Assembly: GCA_040182905.1 (NCBI GenBank)
Contig: JARQWU010000120.1
Span: forward strand, 1 to 29,326
From: Barthelona sp. PAP020
Taxonomy: Eukaryota; Metamonada: BaSk clade
Reading direction: 5' to 3'
Length of the DNA stretch: 29,326 nt
Shown in pieces: positions 1 to 8,987 of this stretch. Within the stretch, counting starts at the first letter, position 1, and each line of letters starts with the position of its first letter. The translations under genes and the position numbers were made by a program. The notes under the pieces are model-generated. The model saw only the letters and a list, made by a program, of their open reading frames with translations, was not told the DNA's origin and did no database searches.

Positions 1-234
1 TACAAGCATGAAAGCATTTTCATTAGATCTTCCCAATTGACGCAAAGCAATGAACACTGCATTTTTTAACTCAATATCGTTCGTATTTAACAATTTAGAT
101 AAGTTAAAAAATAGTGTGGTGATTTCTTCTTCATTAAAAGTTCCTGATTTGGATAAAATTTTGACAATCTCTTGAACAGTATCTACATCAAGTTCTTCTA
201 CTTTAAGAAAGGCATATCGAGTAATGTCAGTCAT
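1..234 (-). CDS. Coatomer gamma-like (HEAT/adaptin N-terminal) protein, 5' part only
   Basis: The frame starts at the ATG at 234 (minus strand) and stays open to the window edge, giving the first 78 residues. The segment FFNLSKLLNTNDIELKNAVF, followed by a leucine-rich helix, resembles the N-terminal alpha-solenoid of gamma-COP, where a conserved FF-x3-KLF-x4-D-x2-LR helix pair occurs. In that family the protein is a large COPI coat subunit that drives retrograde Golgi-to-ER vesicle formation. The gene is divergent from POP5, with 166 bp between start codons. Only a fragment is visible, so an AP-complex large subunit or another HEAT-repeat protein remains possible. Confidence 0.5.
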   Translation of the reverse strand, partial: MTDITRYAFLKVEELDVDTVQEIVKILSKSGTFNEEEITTLFFNLSKLLNTNDIELKNAVFIALRQLGRSNENAFMLV

Positions 235-400
235 TTTCAAAAACAAAGTATTTGTCGTTTTGACTGTTTTTCTTTTTTTTTTTTTTTCTTTCAATTTTAT
301 TTTTTTCACTTCTTGTTTTGAACTTAAATTATGAAATATTTTAATAAATTTTATGGATGAAATAATTATTTTTTGGATTTCTTTTTTTTGTGAAAATTAA
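235..400. promoter_or_regulatory. Divergent promoter region, coatomer-like / POP5
   Basis: This 166-bp gap separates two start codons that face away from each other, so it must hold both promoters. It contains a long T run near 272-288 (an A run on the minus coding strand) and a T8 run near 382-389, about 12 bases before the POP5 ATG. No TATA box or other defined motif could be assigned. Confidence 0.5.
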
Positions 401-826
401 ATGGTAAGATTTAAATTTCGATATATTGGGTTTGAATTATGTTTTTATGGAGCGATTCCAACAAAAAAAATCACTTCTAAGGAATTGTTGAACAGCATTG
501 AAGAGAGTGTTGAATTACATCTTGGTCCTGTTGGTAAAAGCATATCTTCACACAGATTAGTTATGAAATATTTTGATTTTTCGACAGGTTTGGGAGTTTT
601 AAGATGTGCTCATCAAGATGTCACTCATACCTTATTTGCTTTAACATATATTACTTCTATGTGTCAAGAAAGATGTTCTATTCGAACTTTACATGTTTCT
701 GGTACTATTAAAAAAACTCAATTAAAAGTAGTTGAATATTCCCGTCTGGTTCTCAAACATATGAGAGCATATGATTTAGCACGGGCTCAACAATCTGAAC
801 CAATTCCCAATGATCTTGGGTTTTAG
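401..826 (+). CDS. POP5: RNase P/MRP protein subunit POP5
   Basis: The 141-residue product fits the Pop5/Rpp14 family in length and layout. It opens with the family signature MVRFKFRYIGFEL (MVRFK-x-RY). It continues with the TGLGVLRCAHQ strand (usually TG-x2-LLRC) and ends with the conserved TLHVSGTIKKTQ segment, near residues 95-107, where the family has LHVGGTIR-x-CQ. Pop5 binds the catalytic RNA core of RNase P (tRNA 5' maturation) and RNase MRP (pre-rRNA cleavage) in the nucleus and nucleolus. The ATG at 401 is the natural start because the family signature begins at its methionine. The gene has no intron and ends with TAG. Confidence 0.9.
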   Translation: MVRFKFRYIGFELCFYGAIPTKKITSKELLNSIEESVELHLGPVGKSISSHRLVMKYFDFSTGLGVLRCAHQDVTHTLFALTYITSMCQERCSIRTLHVSGTIKKTQLKVVEYSRLVLKHMRAYDLARAQQSEPIPNDLGF

Positions 827-1253
827 CTCATTTGATGTCTTTTTTTCTTTTTCTAAATTTTTGTTGGAGCTTTTTTTTTTTTTGAAGCTATTGTAATATT
901 AAGTCACTTTTTTATTAAATTAGTGATCAATTTTGTGGGTTGTTCATGTCATTGATTGAAAACTACCGAAAGAATTATTAAATTTTTTTTTTTTTTGGTA
1001 TTTTTTGAGCAGTATGTTTGAGATTTTCTGTGTTTTGGGGTTTTTTGTGGCGGATTTTTCGATTTAATCTTTTGATTCATAGTTTTTTTTGGATAAAGTC
1101 AGTTTACAATCCTCTTTTTTTTTTCTTGTTTCAGTTAGCCATCATCTTTTGAACGATTCAAACGTGGAACCAGTGTAACTTTACATTATTTTACCATTTT
1201 AAGATTTAAAAAAAAAAAAAAAAATACAATAAATGCAAAAACACCTTTTATCA
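827..1253. other. Convergent intergenic region
   Basis: This 427-bp gap lies between the 3' ends of POP5 (+) and glucosidase II (-). It is dominated by T homopolymers, with an A17-18 run near 1207-1224 just beyond the glucosidase stop. I see no gene, structural RNA or clear hairpin. The A/T runs probably belong to 3' UTR and polyadenylation regions. Confidence 0.5.
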
Positions 1254-3794
1254 CTAAATATCTAGCTTGACTTCAAAAGACCAATTGTTTAATTCCAGAT
1301 TCATTTTTTTCAATTCAAAATAGTTATCTTTGTTAACAATCTCAAAATTTTTATCATTAATATCAACAGATTTTATTTTTGAAAAACCAATCAACCTAAT
1401 CCTTTCGATATGAGGAATTGCAAAATCATCATTTGTAAAATGTAACTCATTGTAGGTGAAATCAAGTTTCTCAAAATTCTTTGGCATATCACTTGAAGTG
1501 ATTAAAACGGTATTATCATTAATCTTTCTGCTTCTAAATTGACAATATATGCTGTTACCCAATTTGTAATTGAAGGTATGACCATCATCAAGATACAGAT
1601 TTCCTTGAGCATTTTCACCATAAATATTCAAAGTGTAGGGATCATTAGTCATAGTCTTTGTGGATCTACGTAATCTCTCCTTTGTTAATATCACACCTCC
1701 TTCACGAATAAACACGGGAACAGTTCCTAACGGTGCATCAAAAGCATAATCTTTATTCTTGTGAATTTTAATTGGAGCTGTATCAGAATGTATGCTATAC
1801 CAAGTTCCAATTGGCAAAGGAATTTTTATTTTGTGAACATTTGCATCAGTTACAGGCCATACAAAGATACTGTCACCCACCATCCAACCATGATCTGTTT
1901 CAAGATATTTTTGTTCATCAAAATGATGCCAAATAGGTCTGACAACAGGCACACCTGTAACTTCGGACTCATAGAACAAAGTGTACCATAAAGGCAAATA
2001 ACGATATCTGATAATAACTTGATTTCTAATTTTTTGAAGCACTTCATCACCAAACAACCAAGGTTCTCTTCTTTTTGTTTCAATATGTGCATGTGCTCTA
2101 AAAAAAGGGTTCCAAGCTCCACTTTCATACCAACGTACCAATAATTCAGGATTAGGATCATAAAAGAAACCACCAACATCAGCTCCAACAAAAGAAATCC
2201 CAGTAACCCCCAAAGATAATAACATAGGACCAACCATTTTCAAATGTTCCCATTTTGCCATATTGTCACCAGTCCAAACAGCAGCATGATATCTTTGTGA
2301 ACCAGCAAAAAAAGATCTTGTTAAAACAAAAGGCCTTTCACCAATTCTGTCCTTGACCAGACCTTCAGCCGTGGCACGATGAAAATAATACCCATAACTA
2401 TTATGTAGATATTTGTGTTCTGTACCGTTCATATGTTTAGCATTTCTGGGTAAAGTGATTTCTTTACCTGAAAAAACGCTAGGTTCATTCATATCATTCC
2501 AAAACCACACGTTATTTCTGGATTGATACCTATCTTGGGCTAATAAATCACCCCACCATGATCTCACATCCATGCGTGTGAAATCAGGGTACACACTCAT
2601 TCCAGGCCAACAATTACCTTCAAAATTGTTATTATCATTCTCCCTCTTGATTAAGAATCCTTTGTCAGTTGCTTCTTTATAAACATGATAACCGTTGTCT
2701 TTTTTGATATGACAATCAGCGATAACTACCATTGATCTTCCAATATCTTCCAATTTACCCATTAATCGATCAGGATCAGGAAATTGTGTTGTATCCCAAG
2801 TTAAATACCTTTTTCCATTTGTATGTTCTATATCCAGCCACAAGAAATCAAATGGAAAGTTTAAATCTTCAAAGTGCTGAATTACGTCATCACAATCCTC
2901 TTCGTTTTTATAATTCCATCGATTTTGATGATAGCCTAATGTTTCCAAACGAGGTAAAGGTGTGGTACCTAATAAATTCTTCAATCCTTTGTAATAATCC
3001 ATGGTTGTACCTCCCCAAACATAAATTTCACCTTGACCAACTTCCCAATATTGTTGAACCTGAGTGCCATCAATATCATAAACTGTTTCAGCAGGATTTG
3101 GAGATAAAGTTGCAACTGTCAATCCAGGAGAGTGACTAAATATTAATGGAACAGCTCCATACAAGGGGAAATTTGATTTCACATCATATTCAAAAACATC
3201 CAAATTCCAAAGTCTCCAAGGCTCAGAATTCCAACTGTTATCAAGAGGAAAATTATGAGCATGCTCAGGAATACCAAAAAGCTTGGAATCTCTGGCAAAT
3301 TGATATGATATTGAGGGTGATCCTTCATATAAATCCAAAAATCTGCTATCAATTTTAAAAATAAGATCTTCATTTTTATAAATAATTATTCCAAAAGGAT
3401 TTGTCAATACCTCAAACAAAAATTCATTCTTTTTATACAAATAACGATTGTTATATTCAACAAAATTAACTTTTATAACATTTAAATTATTTTTCAAGAT
3501 TGAATCTTCATTTATATAACCATCATAATCAAATCTAATCCTAAACAAAATTTCTTCATAGAAAGTTAGTAATAAAGTCAACTTTTCTTCAGAATTATCT
3601 TTGTTTTTTAAAGTTAAAATTATATCATCATCCTTTTCAAATATTCCATCAGCTAATTGCCAATTTTTGACATTATGTTGATGATGTTTTGAACAATACG
3701 ATTTCGAGTCACAAAAATCGAATTCATGCCTTTTAAATGCATATATATTAATAAAAAATAATATTAATATTGGTAATACATACTTCAAGTGCAT
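1254..3794 (-). CDS. GANAB: ER glucosidase II alpha subunit (GH31)
   Basis: The 846-residue GH31 protein starts with a cleavable signal peptide (residues 1-19, hydrophobic core VLPILILFFINIYAF). It contains the glucosidase II substrate-site signature WLDIEHTNGKRYLTWD (319-334). The nucleophile segment is WFWNDMNEPSVF with D434, and the proton donor lies in WTGDNMAKW at D510. A C-terminal beta-sandwich follows. The enzyme trims the inner glucoses from N-glycans in the ER lumen and so controls calreticulin-type folding cycles. There is no HDEL-type tail, as expected for the catalytic subunit, which is retained by a separate beta subunit not seen here. The gene is intronless, ends with TAG and is divergent from the hydrolase gene. 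Length and motifs suggest it is active. Confidence 0.92.
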   Translation of the reverse strand: MHLKYVLPILILFFINIYAFKRHEFDFCDSKSYCSKHHQHNVKNWQLADGIFEKDDDIILTLKNKDNSEEKLTLLLTFYEEILFRIRFDYDGYINEDSILKNNLNVIKVNFVEYNNRYLYKKNEFLFEVLTNPFGIIIYKNEDLIFKIDSRFLDLYEGSPSISYQFARDSKLFGIPEHAHNFPLDNSWNSEPWRLWNLDVFEYDVKSNFPLYGAVPLIFSHSPGLTVATLSPNPAETVYDIDGTQVQQYWEVGQGEIYVWGGTTMDYYKGLKNLLGTTPLPRLETLGYHQNRWNYKNEEDCDDVIQHFEDLNFPFDFLWLDIEHTNGKRYLTWDTTQFPDPDRLMGKLEDIGRSMVVIADCHIKKDNGYHVYKEATDKGFLIKRENDNNNFEGNCWPGMSVYPDFTRMDVRSWWGDLLAQDRYQSRNNVWFWNDMNEPSVFSGKEITLPRNAKHMNGTEHKYLHNSYGYYFHRATAEGLVKDRIGERPFVLTRSFFAGSQRYHAAVWTGDNMAKWEHLKMVGPMLLSLGVTGISFVGADVGGFFYDPNPELLVRWYESGAWNPFFRAHAHIETKRREPWLFGDEVLQKIRNQVIIRYRYLPLWYTLFYESEVTGVPVVRPIWHHFDEQKYLETDHGWMVGDSIFVWPVTDANVHKIKIPLPIGTWYSIHSDTAPIKIHKNKDYAFDAPLGTVPVFIREGGVILTKERLRRSTKTMTNDPYTLNIYGENAQGNLYLDDGHTFNYKLGNSIYCQFRSRKINDNTVLITSSDMPKNFEKLDFTYNELHFTNDDFAIPHIERIRLIGFSKIKSVDINDKNFEIVNKDNYFELKKMNLELNNWSFEVKLDI

Positions 3795-4090
3795 TGTATG
3801 TGAATAAAAATCTAATTGAGGAATTATTATTTAAAATTTTGTTATAAAAACAGCATTTTTGAAAATAAATTATGATATTTATGAAAAATGCAAAAGGTTA
3901 TTTGACAAAAGTGAAAGATCTTTGAAAAATGATTTTCATTTGCAATTCTCAATTTCTTTTTATTTAGTTTTTTGAATTTTTTGTAACACTTCATTTTTAT
4001 AAATATTATTTCTGCAAAACTCAGATTTGCAAAAAGAAAGAGGATCAGCAAAAAAATGCAATCATTATATTTTTTTTGTTTTATTGATTT
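3795..4090. promoter_or_regulatory. Divergent promoter region, glucosidase II / hydrolase
   Basis: This 296-bp AT-rich gap lies between two outward-facing ATGs and must contain both promoters. A T8 run (near 4071-4078) lies about 13-20 bases before the hydrolase ATG. A minus-strand open frame crossing this gap is lysine/phenylalanine-rich noise, and I do not call it a gene. No known motif could be assigned. Confidence 0.45.
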
Positions 4091-5719
4091 ATGAATCAAG
4101 AAACAACTCGAAAATTGTTAAGAAATAGAATAATAGCGATAGAATTTATTTTGAATTTTATTCATGTTGTAATTTTACTTTTATTTTTGATTGGACCTGC
4201 AGATCATTCAATTTTTTCAATAAATGTGGGTAAAAATGGCTATTATCGAGCTTTTAGTTACACATTAATGACTTTTACTGTATTATTTTCAACGTTATTC
4301 TTTATGCCTCAAATAGAATCCCCTGGACAAAAAGGTATTGTTGTATTATTACATATAATATCCATTATATTTTTTATATTGAATTTATATATTGATTTTC
4401 AAAGTATTTTTAATCATCATGTCAATATTCCTTTGTGTTCATTATCACTCGTTTTTCTGTTGTTCAGTTTGAAATTAATAGTTGATTTTCCCCTTAAAGG
4501 TAGTGATAAATCATTATTAGACAATGATTTTGTTGTTGATATTACTGACTATTGGAATCTTGATAAGACGGAAGAAGATACAGTTAACAAAGATACAAAT
4601 ACATTTGAAACAACATTTTTGAAAGAAGAAAAGAAAAATAAAGGGTGTTTTAGCCAATTTTTATCAATTCTATTTTATGTTTTTATATTCTTGATGATTT
4701 TTTTTCCTTTGCTAAGCTTTGTACAAAATATGACACAATATCGGACGTTATCACAAGAATTTCATTTTGGAATACGTCACGGTTTTGATGATACAAAGAA
4801 AGAAAATTTTGGACACATGATGATTAAAAATTTTGCGACAAATAATGATAATTTGTTGTTTTTCATGAATGATTTAGCTTATTGCTCTGAATTGTATAAT
4901 GTAGTTGTAAATCAAACAATTGGAAAGCAAATATCTTCTATCTTGCTTGATATACCAGGACAAGGACAAAGTAATTATAATCATAGTTTTATTTATGAGC
5001 CTATCGCTTTTGGAAAATGGTTCACCAAAATGTGGGCTCATTATCAAAACGAAAATGAGATTTTCAATTATTGTTCTCAAAAGAATCATCATAAAAAGAG
5101 AATTTTGATTTGCACTGCAAGTTCTTGTTTATATGCACGAGACATTATGAAGAATGATGATTTCTTTAATGGTTATATTCTCATTAATGATTTGACTCCT
5201 GCATTATTTTTCAATTTTAATTTATCAAATGAATCACCAAATGTGGGAGATTTTGCTATTTCCAATCCTTTTCGATTATTAGGGGATGTTTTCGGACTTG
5301 AATCTATTCTTGATTCTTACAAATTTGAATTAGCTATTGATAATTCTCAAAATGATCATATTATTGTTAACAGTACACAAAATTTAGCTAAACTTCAAGC
5401 TTTAGAAAAATCATCATGGAGTTGGGCAAAGCAACAAATTTCTATTAATAAAGAAACAGTTGATGCTTTTATTGATAATTTAGGTTACAAATTTGACTAT
5501 AATTTGTGCGATATCATTTATAACAGACCAATTGTCTTTATTAACACAAAATTTATGTTCTATTACGAAAAGTTAGGGAAGGAAATTCTAGATGTCAAAA
5601 AACAAAGCATGTGTATGTCTTCAATCAGTAGTTGGGTGATGAAAGATTTGTTTTTGACAAATCTTTTATTATCTAGGGAAAATCTAATGGAAGAAATTGA
5701 TTGGGTCATTAAGAATTAG
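4091..5719 (+). CDS. Membrane-anchored alpha/beta hydrolase-like protein, catalytic residues apparently lost
   Basis: The 542-residue protein has four N-terminal hydrophobic segments (about 14-36, 54-73, 82-102, 113-133), a hydrophilic stretch, and a fifth membrane segment at 190-211. A probable alpha/beta hydrolase domain follows. ILLDIPGQGQS (284-294) matches the strand-turn normally read as YDRAGYGWS or DLPGHGRS. ILICTASSCLYAR (338-350) sits where the nucleophile elbow G-H-S-x-G-G belongs, and GYILINDLTP (361-370) matches the following strand. The elbow has no GxSxG: the aligned serine is alanine, although adjacent serines exist. No clear histidine is seen near the C-terminus, where SSISSWVMKDL replaces the usual SGH segment. 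A non-catalytic membrane protein, or one with a shifted nucleophile, is therefore likely. The fold call rests on these short matches. Confidence 0.55.
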   Translation: MNQETTRKLLRNRIIAIEFILNFIHVVILLLFLIGPADHSIFSINVGKNGYYRAFSYTLMTFTVLFSTLFFMPQIESPGQKGIVVLLHIISIIFFILNLYIDFQSIFNHHVNIPLCSLSLVFLLFSLKLIVDFPLKGSDKSLLDNDFVVDITDYWNLDKTEEDTVNKDTNTFETTFLKEEKKNKGCFSQFLSILFYVFIFLMIFFPLLSFVQNMTQYRTLSQEFHFGIRHGFDDTKKENFGHMMIKNFATNNDNLLFFMNDLAYCSELYNVVVNQTIGKQISSILLDIPGQGQSNYNHSFIYEPIAFGKWFTKMWAHYQNENEIFNYCSQKNHHKKRILICTASSCLYARDIMKNDDFFNGYILINDLTPALFFNFNLSNESPNVGDFAISNPFRLLGDVFGLESILDSYKFELAIDNSQNDHIIVNSTQNLAKLQALEKSSWSWAKQQISINKETVDAFIDNLGYKFDYNLCDIIYNRPIVFINTKFMFYYEKLGKEILDVKKQSMCMSSISSWVMKDLFLTNLLLSRENLMEEIDWVIKN

Positions 5720-6184
5720 GTCGTACCTCTAATTATGCGTGTAAATATGTAGTTTATTTTTTTTTGTGGATGGCCGTTATCCAAGATTTTTCTTTTGATT
5801 CAAAGGTTTCATTTAAACAATGATATTTATAAATATTAACGGTATTCATTGTTGTTTATCAAAATTTCTATCGGCATTAAATCAACAATACCTTCAATCT
5901 TTGTAATATTTATTATCTTCAAGGTCTTTTGTTATTGTTCAACACTTAGAGCTTTAAATTAACTTCTTTACTTGTTCATAAAACATGCTAATTGAAAAAA
6001 CACAATCTTTTTGAAAATAAAACTTTGCAAACTACTTTCTATAATTATTGTACAGTTAATAGGTATTGTATCTAGTTGTTGACCGTTTGTTAGACTTTGA
6101 CCAATTGTTTTGATTTTAATAATTTTCTTTTCCTCTTTTTTCAAATAAATAAACAAATAAAAACAACAGCTAATTTTACAAACA
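5720..6184. other. Convergent intergenic region
   Basis: This 465-bp gap lies between the 3' ends of the hydrolase (+) and the TM2 protein (-). It is AT-rich with no convincing gene. A 62-codon minus-strand frame at 5968-6156 has low-complexity lysine/isoleucine composition and I do not accept it. The main structured element is the inverted repeat at 5816-5853, listed separately. Confidence 0.5.
5816..5853. terminator. Nested inverted repeat between convergent genes
   Basis: AACAATGA (5816-5823) pairs perfectly with TCATTGTT (5846-5853). The loop holds a perfect 14-base palindrome, ATATTTATAAATAT (5823-5836). Its place about 100 bases after the hydrolase stop codon would suit a 3'-end or transcription barrier element. 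In such AT-rich DNA it may equally be chance. Confidence 0.25.
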
Positions 6185-6691
6185 TTAATATCGTCTTATG
6201 GATATTGGATCAACTCTATTGACATTTGCCTTGACAGCATGTGGTCCATTATAGTAGACAGAACCATCAGAAGGGGTGGAAATTTCTGTAACAATTAACA
6301 AAAAATCAACTAACCATCCTAAACCAAAGCCCCCCAAAGAAAACATTTTAATAAATCCAATGGTGGGATATCCCATATAAAATCTATCAACACCCAAGAT
6401 TCCTAAAAATATTGATAAGGTGACCGATGTGTAGTAAGATTTTCCTGTAATATAATAACAATCCTTTTCAATTAAGAAATTTCTATCTCCAGTACAAGTA
6501 ACCGCTGATCTAACAGTACAATTTGCCTCATAATGATTGCCCCTTTGACAATTTACAGGTTGACCAAATGAATTTAATTCGGGAGTCAAACAAGTATATT
6601 GAATTTTTTCTAAAGCATCTTTACATTCAAAACTAAACACGGGAATAGTTAAAAATATAGAAAATACAATAAATATGCACAATAACTTCAT
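6185..6691 (-). CDS. Secreted-pathway TM2-domain membrane protein (TM2D family)
   Basis: The start is the ATG at 6691; an upstream in-frame TTG is not a eukaryotic start. The 168-residue product has a signal peptide (1-21) and a cysteine-rich lumenal or extracellular region (C23, C34, C48, C58, C66, C78). A TM2 domain follows: a first membrane helix near 85-101, the hallmark DRF turn at 102-104 (GILGVDRFYMG), and a second helix near 110-134 in a glycine-rich context. The tail contains SDGSVYYNGP, which resembles the DGS-x-Y end of animal TM2D1-3. The six cysteines followed by TM2 match the TM2D family, whose animal members are linked to Notch signalling and endolysosomal function. Its role in a protist is unknown. 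The gene is followed by the minus-strand SEP-UBX gene 165 bp upstream. Confidence 0.8.
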   Translation of the reverse strand: MKLLCIFIVFSIFLTIPVFSFECKDALEKIQYTCLTPELNSFGQPVNCQRGNHYEANCTVRSAVTCTGDRNFLIEKDCYYITGKSYYTSVTLSIFLGILGVDRFYMGYPTIGFIKMFSLGGFGLGWLVDFLLIVTEISTPSDGSVYYNGPHAVKANVNRVDPISIRRY

Positions 6692-6856
6692 TTCGAAAAA
6701 ATAAAACAAAAAAAAAATTTGTGGAAAAAATTGTTATTTAAAGGCCACCATTTGTTATTCAACAAAAAAATCAAAAGTTTATTGATATTTAAATAATAAA
6801 ACGGAATATAAAATCAAAATACAAAACTTGAAGTCAATGTTATCAAATCTATCTAA

Positions 6857-8215
6857 TTAACATTCAACAAATACAGTAGCGCTTGGAAATAGACCTGCTT
6901 CGGCCAATGAAACAGGTAAAATATCTAATTTAGTTTGCACTGTTCGTAATCCAATTACATTTGGAATTTTTTTTTTTATATATTCTAAGAGAATTGCAAC
7001 AGTTGCTTCTGAAGGTAATTTAAGTACCAATACTTGCCCACTCGGCGTTCTAACTTTAATCGAGCATAAATTCTCTTCAGATTCAATTCTAAGATTTGTT
7101 TCTATTATTTCCGCTTGTTTTATTGAATGAAGACTCATAACAGTTGCAATTTCGTTCGCTTTATTGGCATTGCTATTTTTTGAATTTTGAGAGACATTCT
7201 TTGAAAAATTTGGAGACTGTGGTCTCAATCCAGAAAATATATCTCCTTTATTTTGTTTTAAAAATTCTTTCGAACTGATTTCTGAATTATCAGAAACTGA
7301 AAATTGAACACCATTTGGAAAACGATTTTGAAATTCTTTGGGATAATAACCTTCAAAAATGTCAGCCAAGAATGTTCTTGCACTGGGAGAACTCCATTTT
7401 CTTACAATTTGTTTTTCAATCGAAAATCCATCATTAAAAACATTGACTTCAATGGGTTTTCCTTTTACCAATTCATGAATGCCATTCCTGTTAATGACTT
7501 CATTTGGCATTTCATCGCACAATTTTGATAACCCATTCAATCCAGCAATAAAACCTTCAATATTTGGCTTATCATCTGTATTTGCAAATTGTGCAAATGG
7601 CAACTCAGGTAAATCCCATGTTCCTTTGTTAAAATTTCCTTTTTCATCATTTAGTTGTTGAAGATCTGCATCACATTCCTGATTTTTTTTAATAGGAGAT
7701 GTTGGTTGACCCAACCAAACCAAACCATAATCTGTGAAAAAAGTTTCCATTTCCAAAATTTGTTTTCGCAGTTTACTAATTTCCCGAATAGATTCATTTC
7801 GTTCAATATTTTTATTATTTGCTGTTTTTAATTCCATTAATGCTACATCTCTTTGTTTTCGAACATCATTCAATTGTAATTTTAACCTTACAATTTCCTG
7901 TTCTTTTTGCTGTAATTGAGCTTCAGCAAGTTTTAAACGACCAGAAATTACCGATAACAATCCTTCTCCATTATTGATATCGCCCAAAGATTGAGAATAC
8001 TCGCTTAATTTAAAAAAGGACACTTTATTTTCATTTTTACCTTGCAAATCGTTGTTATTGTTGGAATTTTGATTAACAATTAGGTTTGTTTTTAAATGAT
8101 CGATTAATTCTTCATTTTCATGTTTATTCTGTACAAATTGAGGCAATTTCATTCGATATCCAGGTAAATTTGGTCTCCCAATGCCTGTAGGTAATTTTAG
8201 ATTGTTATTTGTCAT
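6857..8215 (-). CDS. SEP-UBX domain p97/VCP cofactor, UBXN11/socius-like
   Basis: The true start is the ATG at 8215. The 452-residue protein has a polar N-terminus and a strong coiled coil (about 87-157, ending in LRKQILEMETFF). It continues with the segment TDYGLVWLGQP, which recalls UBXN11. A SEP domain spans about 253-320, recognised by FNDGFSIEKQIVRKW, the LADIFEGYYPKEF helix and the FPNGVQFSVSDNS strand. A C-terminal UBX domain spans about 383-452 (CSIKVRTPSGQVLVLKL through SATVFVEC). SEP-UBX proteins recruit the AAA ATPase p97/Cdc48. The SEP domain also contacts other partners, and UBX binds the p97 N-domain. The FPR loop typical of UBX p97 contacts is not obvious here: the loop reads LPVSLAEAGLFPSA. 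p97 binding may therefore be weak. The coiled coil upstream of SEP favours UBXN11 over p47. Confidence 0.78.
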   Translation of the reverse strand: MTNNNLKLPTGIGRPNLPGYRMKLPQFVQNKHENEELIDHLKTNLIVNQNSNNNNDLQGKNENKVSFFKLSEYSQSLGDINNGEGLLSVISGRLKLAEAQLQQKEQEIVRLKLQLNDVRKQRDVALMELKTANNKNIERNESIREISKLRKQILEMETFFTDYGLVWLGQPTSPIKKNQECDADLQQLNDEKGNFNKGTWDLPELPFAQFANTDDKPNIEGFIAGLNGLSKLCDEMPNEVINRNGIHELVKGKPIEVNVFNDGFSIEKQIVRKWSSPSARTFLADIFEGYYPKEFQNRFPNGVQFSVSDNSEISSKEFLKQNKGDIFSGLRPQSPNFSKNVSQNSKNSNANKANEIATVMSLHSIKQAEIIETNLRIESEENLCSIKVRTPSGQVLVLKLPSEATVAILLEYIKKKIPNVIGLRTVQTKLDILPVSLAEAGLFPSATVFVEC

Positions 8216-8452
8216 CAAAGAAAAATCGAATTAACAATGCCACAAAAAAAAATTTCTCATTTTTTTTGAGAGTAATAAATGTGAAAAAAAAGTTGCATAC
8301 ACAGCAATGATATCTCAATTGGTGCCATAAGTCAACAAAAAATTGCTTAAATAAATACTTAAAGTGAATATTTACAAGAAAAGCCATTTTGTAACTGTTA
8401 ATTCCAAACAAAATCATATTGGGATACAAAATAAACTATATAAATTTACAAA

Positions 8453-8794
8453 TCAGTTCTTTTTGAAAAAAGTTTGATTGGTCGTGCGAAACCTTTCAGA
8501 ATCTTCATAAGAGTAAGAATTTGACCAAACATTGGTTCTCTCTTTTGTTTCTATGGCAGATTTCTTTTTTGAATTATTATTATCGCGTTGTGGAGGTACA
8601 TATGTGCTTTGAGCAGTTGTAACGAAATTATCGGTAGGTTGGGCTTCATTACTAAAGGTAGATGCATTAAAATGTGACACTTGACCAGGTTTCACACGAA
8701 CTTTTTCATCTTCTTTGGTTTGAATTTGATCTTCATACCAGTTACCCAACAAAACTTTTGGATTGTACAATAATCCTTGAGAATTACCTGACAT
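8453..8794 (-). CDS. Small ciliary microtubule-inner-protein-like protein (CFAP107-type motif)
   Basis: Starting at the ATG at 8794, the gene encodes 113 residues; an upstream GTG in the same frame is not a start. The product is hydrophilic and lacks membrane segments. Its N-terminal YNPKVLLGNWYEDQ resembles the KVL-x-GNW-x-E-(E/D) element that I recall from CFAP107, a protein inside ciliary doublet microtubules. The rest is rich in N, S, T and K and probably unstructured, as is common for such proteins. It lies next to the UBXN11-like gene in the same orientation. The motif is short, so the assignment is tentative and the protein could be an unrelated small polar protein. The gene ends with TGA. 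Confidence 0.6.
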   Translation of the reverse strand: MSGNSQGLLYNPKVLLGNWYEDQIQTKEDEKVRVKPGQVSHFNASTFSNEAQPTDNFVTTAQSTYVPPQRDNNNSKKKSAIETKERTNVWSNSYSYEDSERFRTTNQTFFKKN

Positions 8795-8987
8795 TCTTTT
8801 CTTTTGTGTAAAAAAAAAATTGGAATTTGAATTTCCCACAATCAGATTCTTTTGTCAAAGTTAATTTTCATTACTGACTTAATTCTTATTAAGAAAAAAA
8901 CCTAATATTTAGTTAAATTGAGTATTTCTTTGTGGTTTTTGGTGAGTTGGGAAAAAAAAATTTCTTTACCTTTATTCGGTTTTTTTG

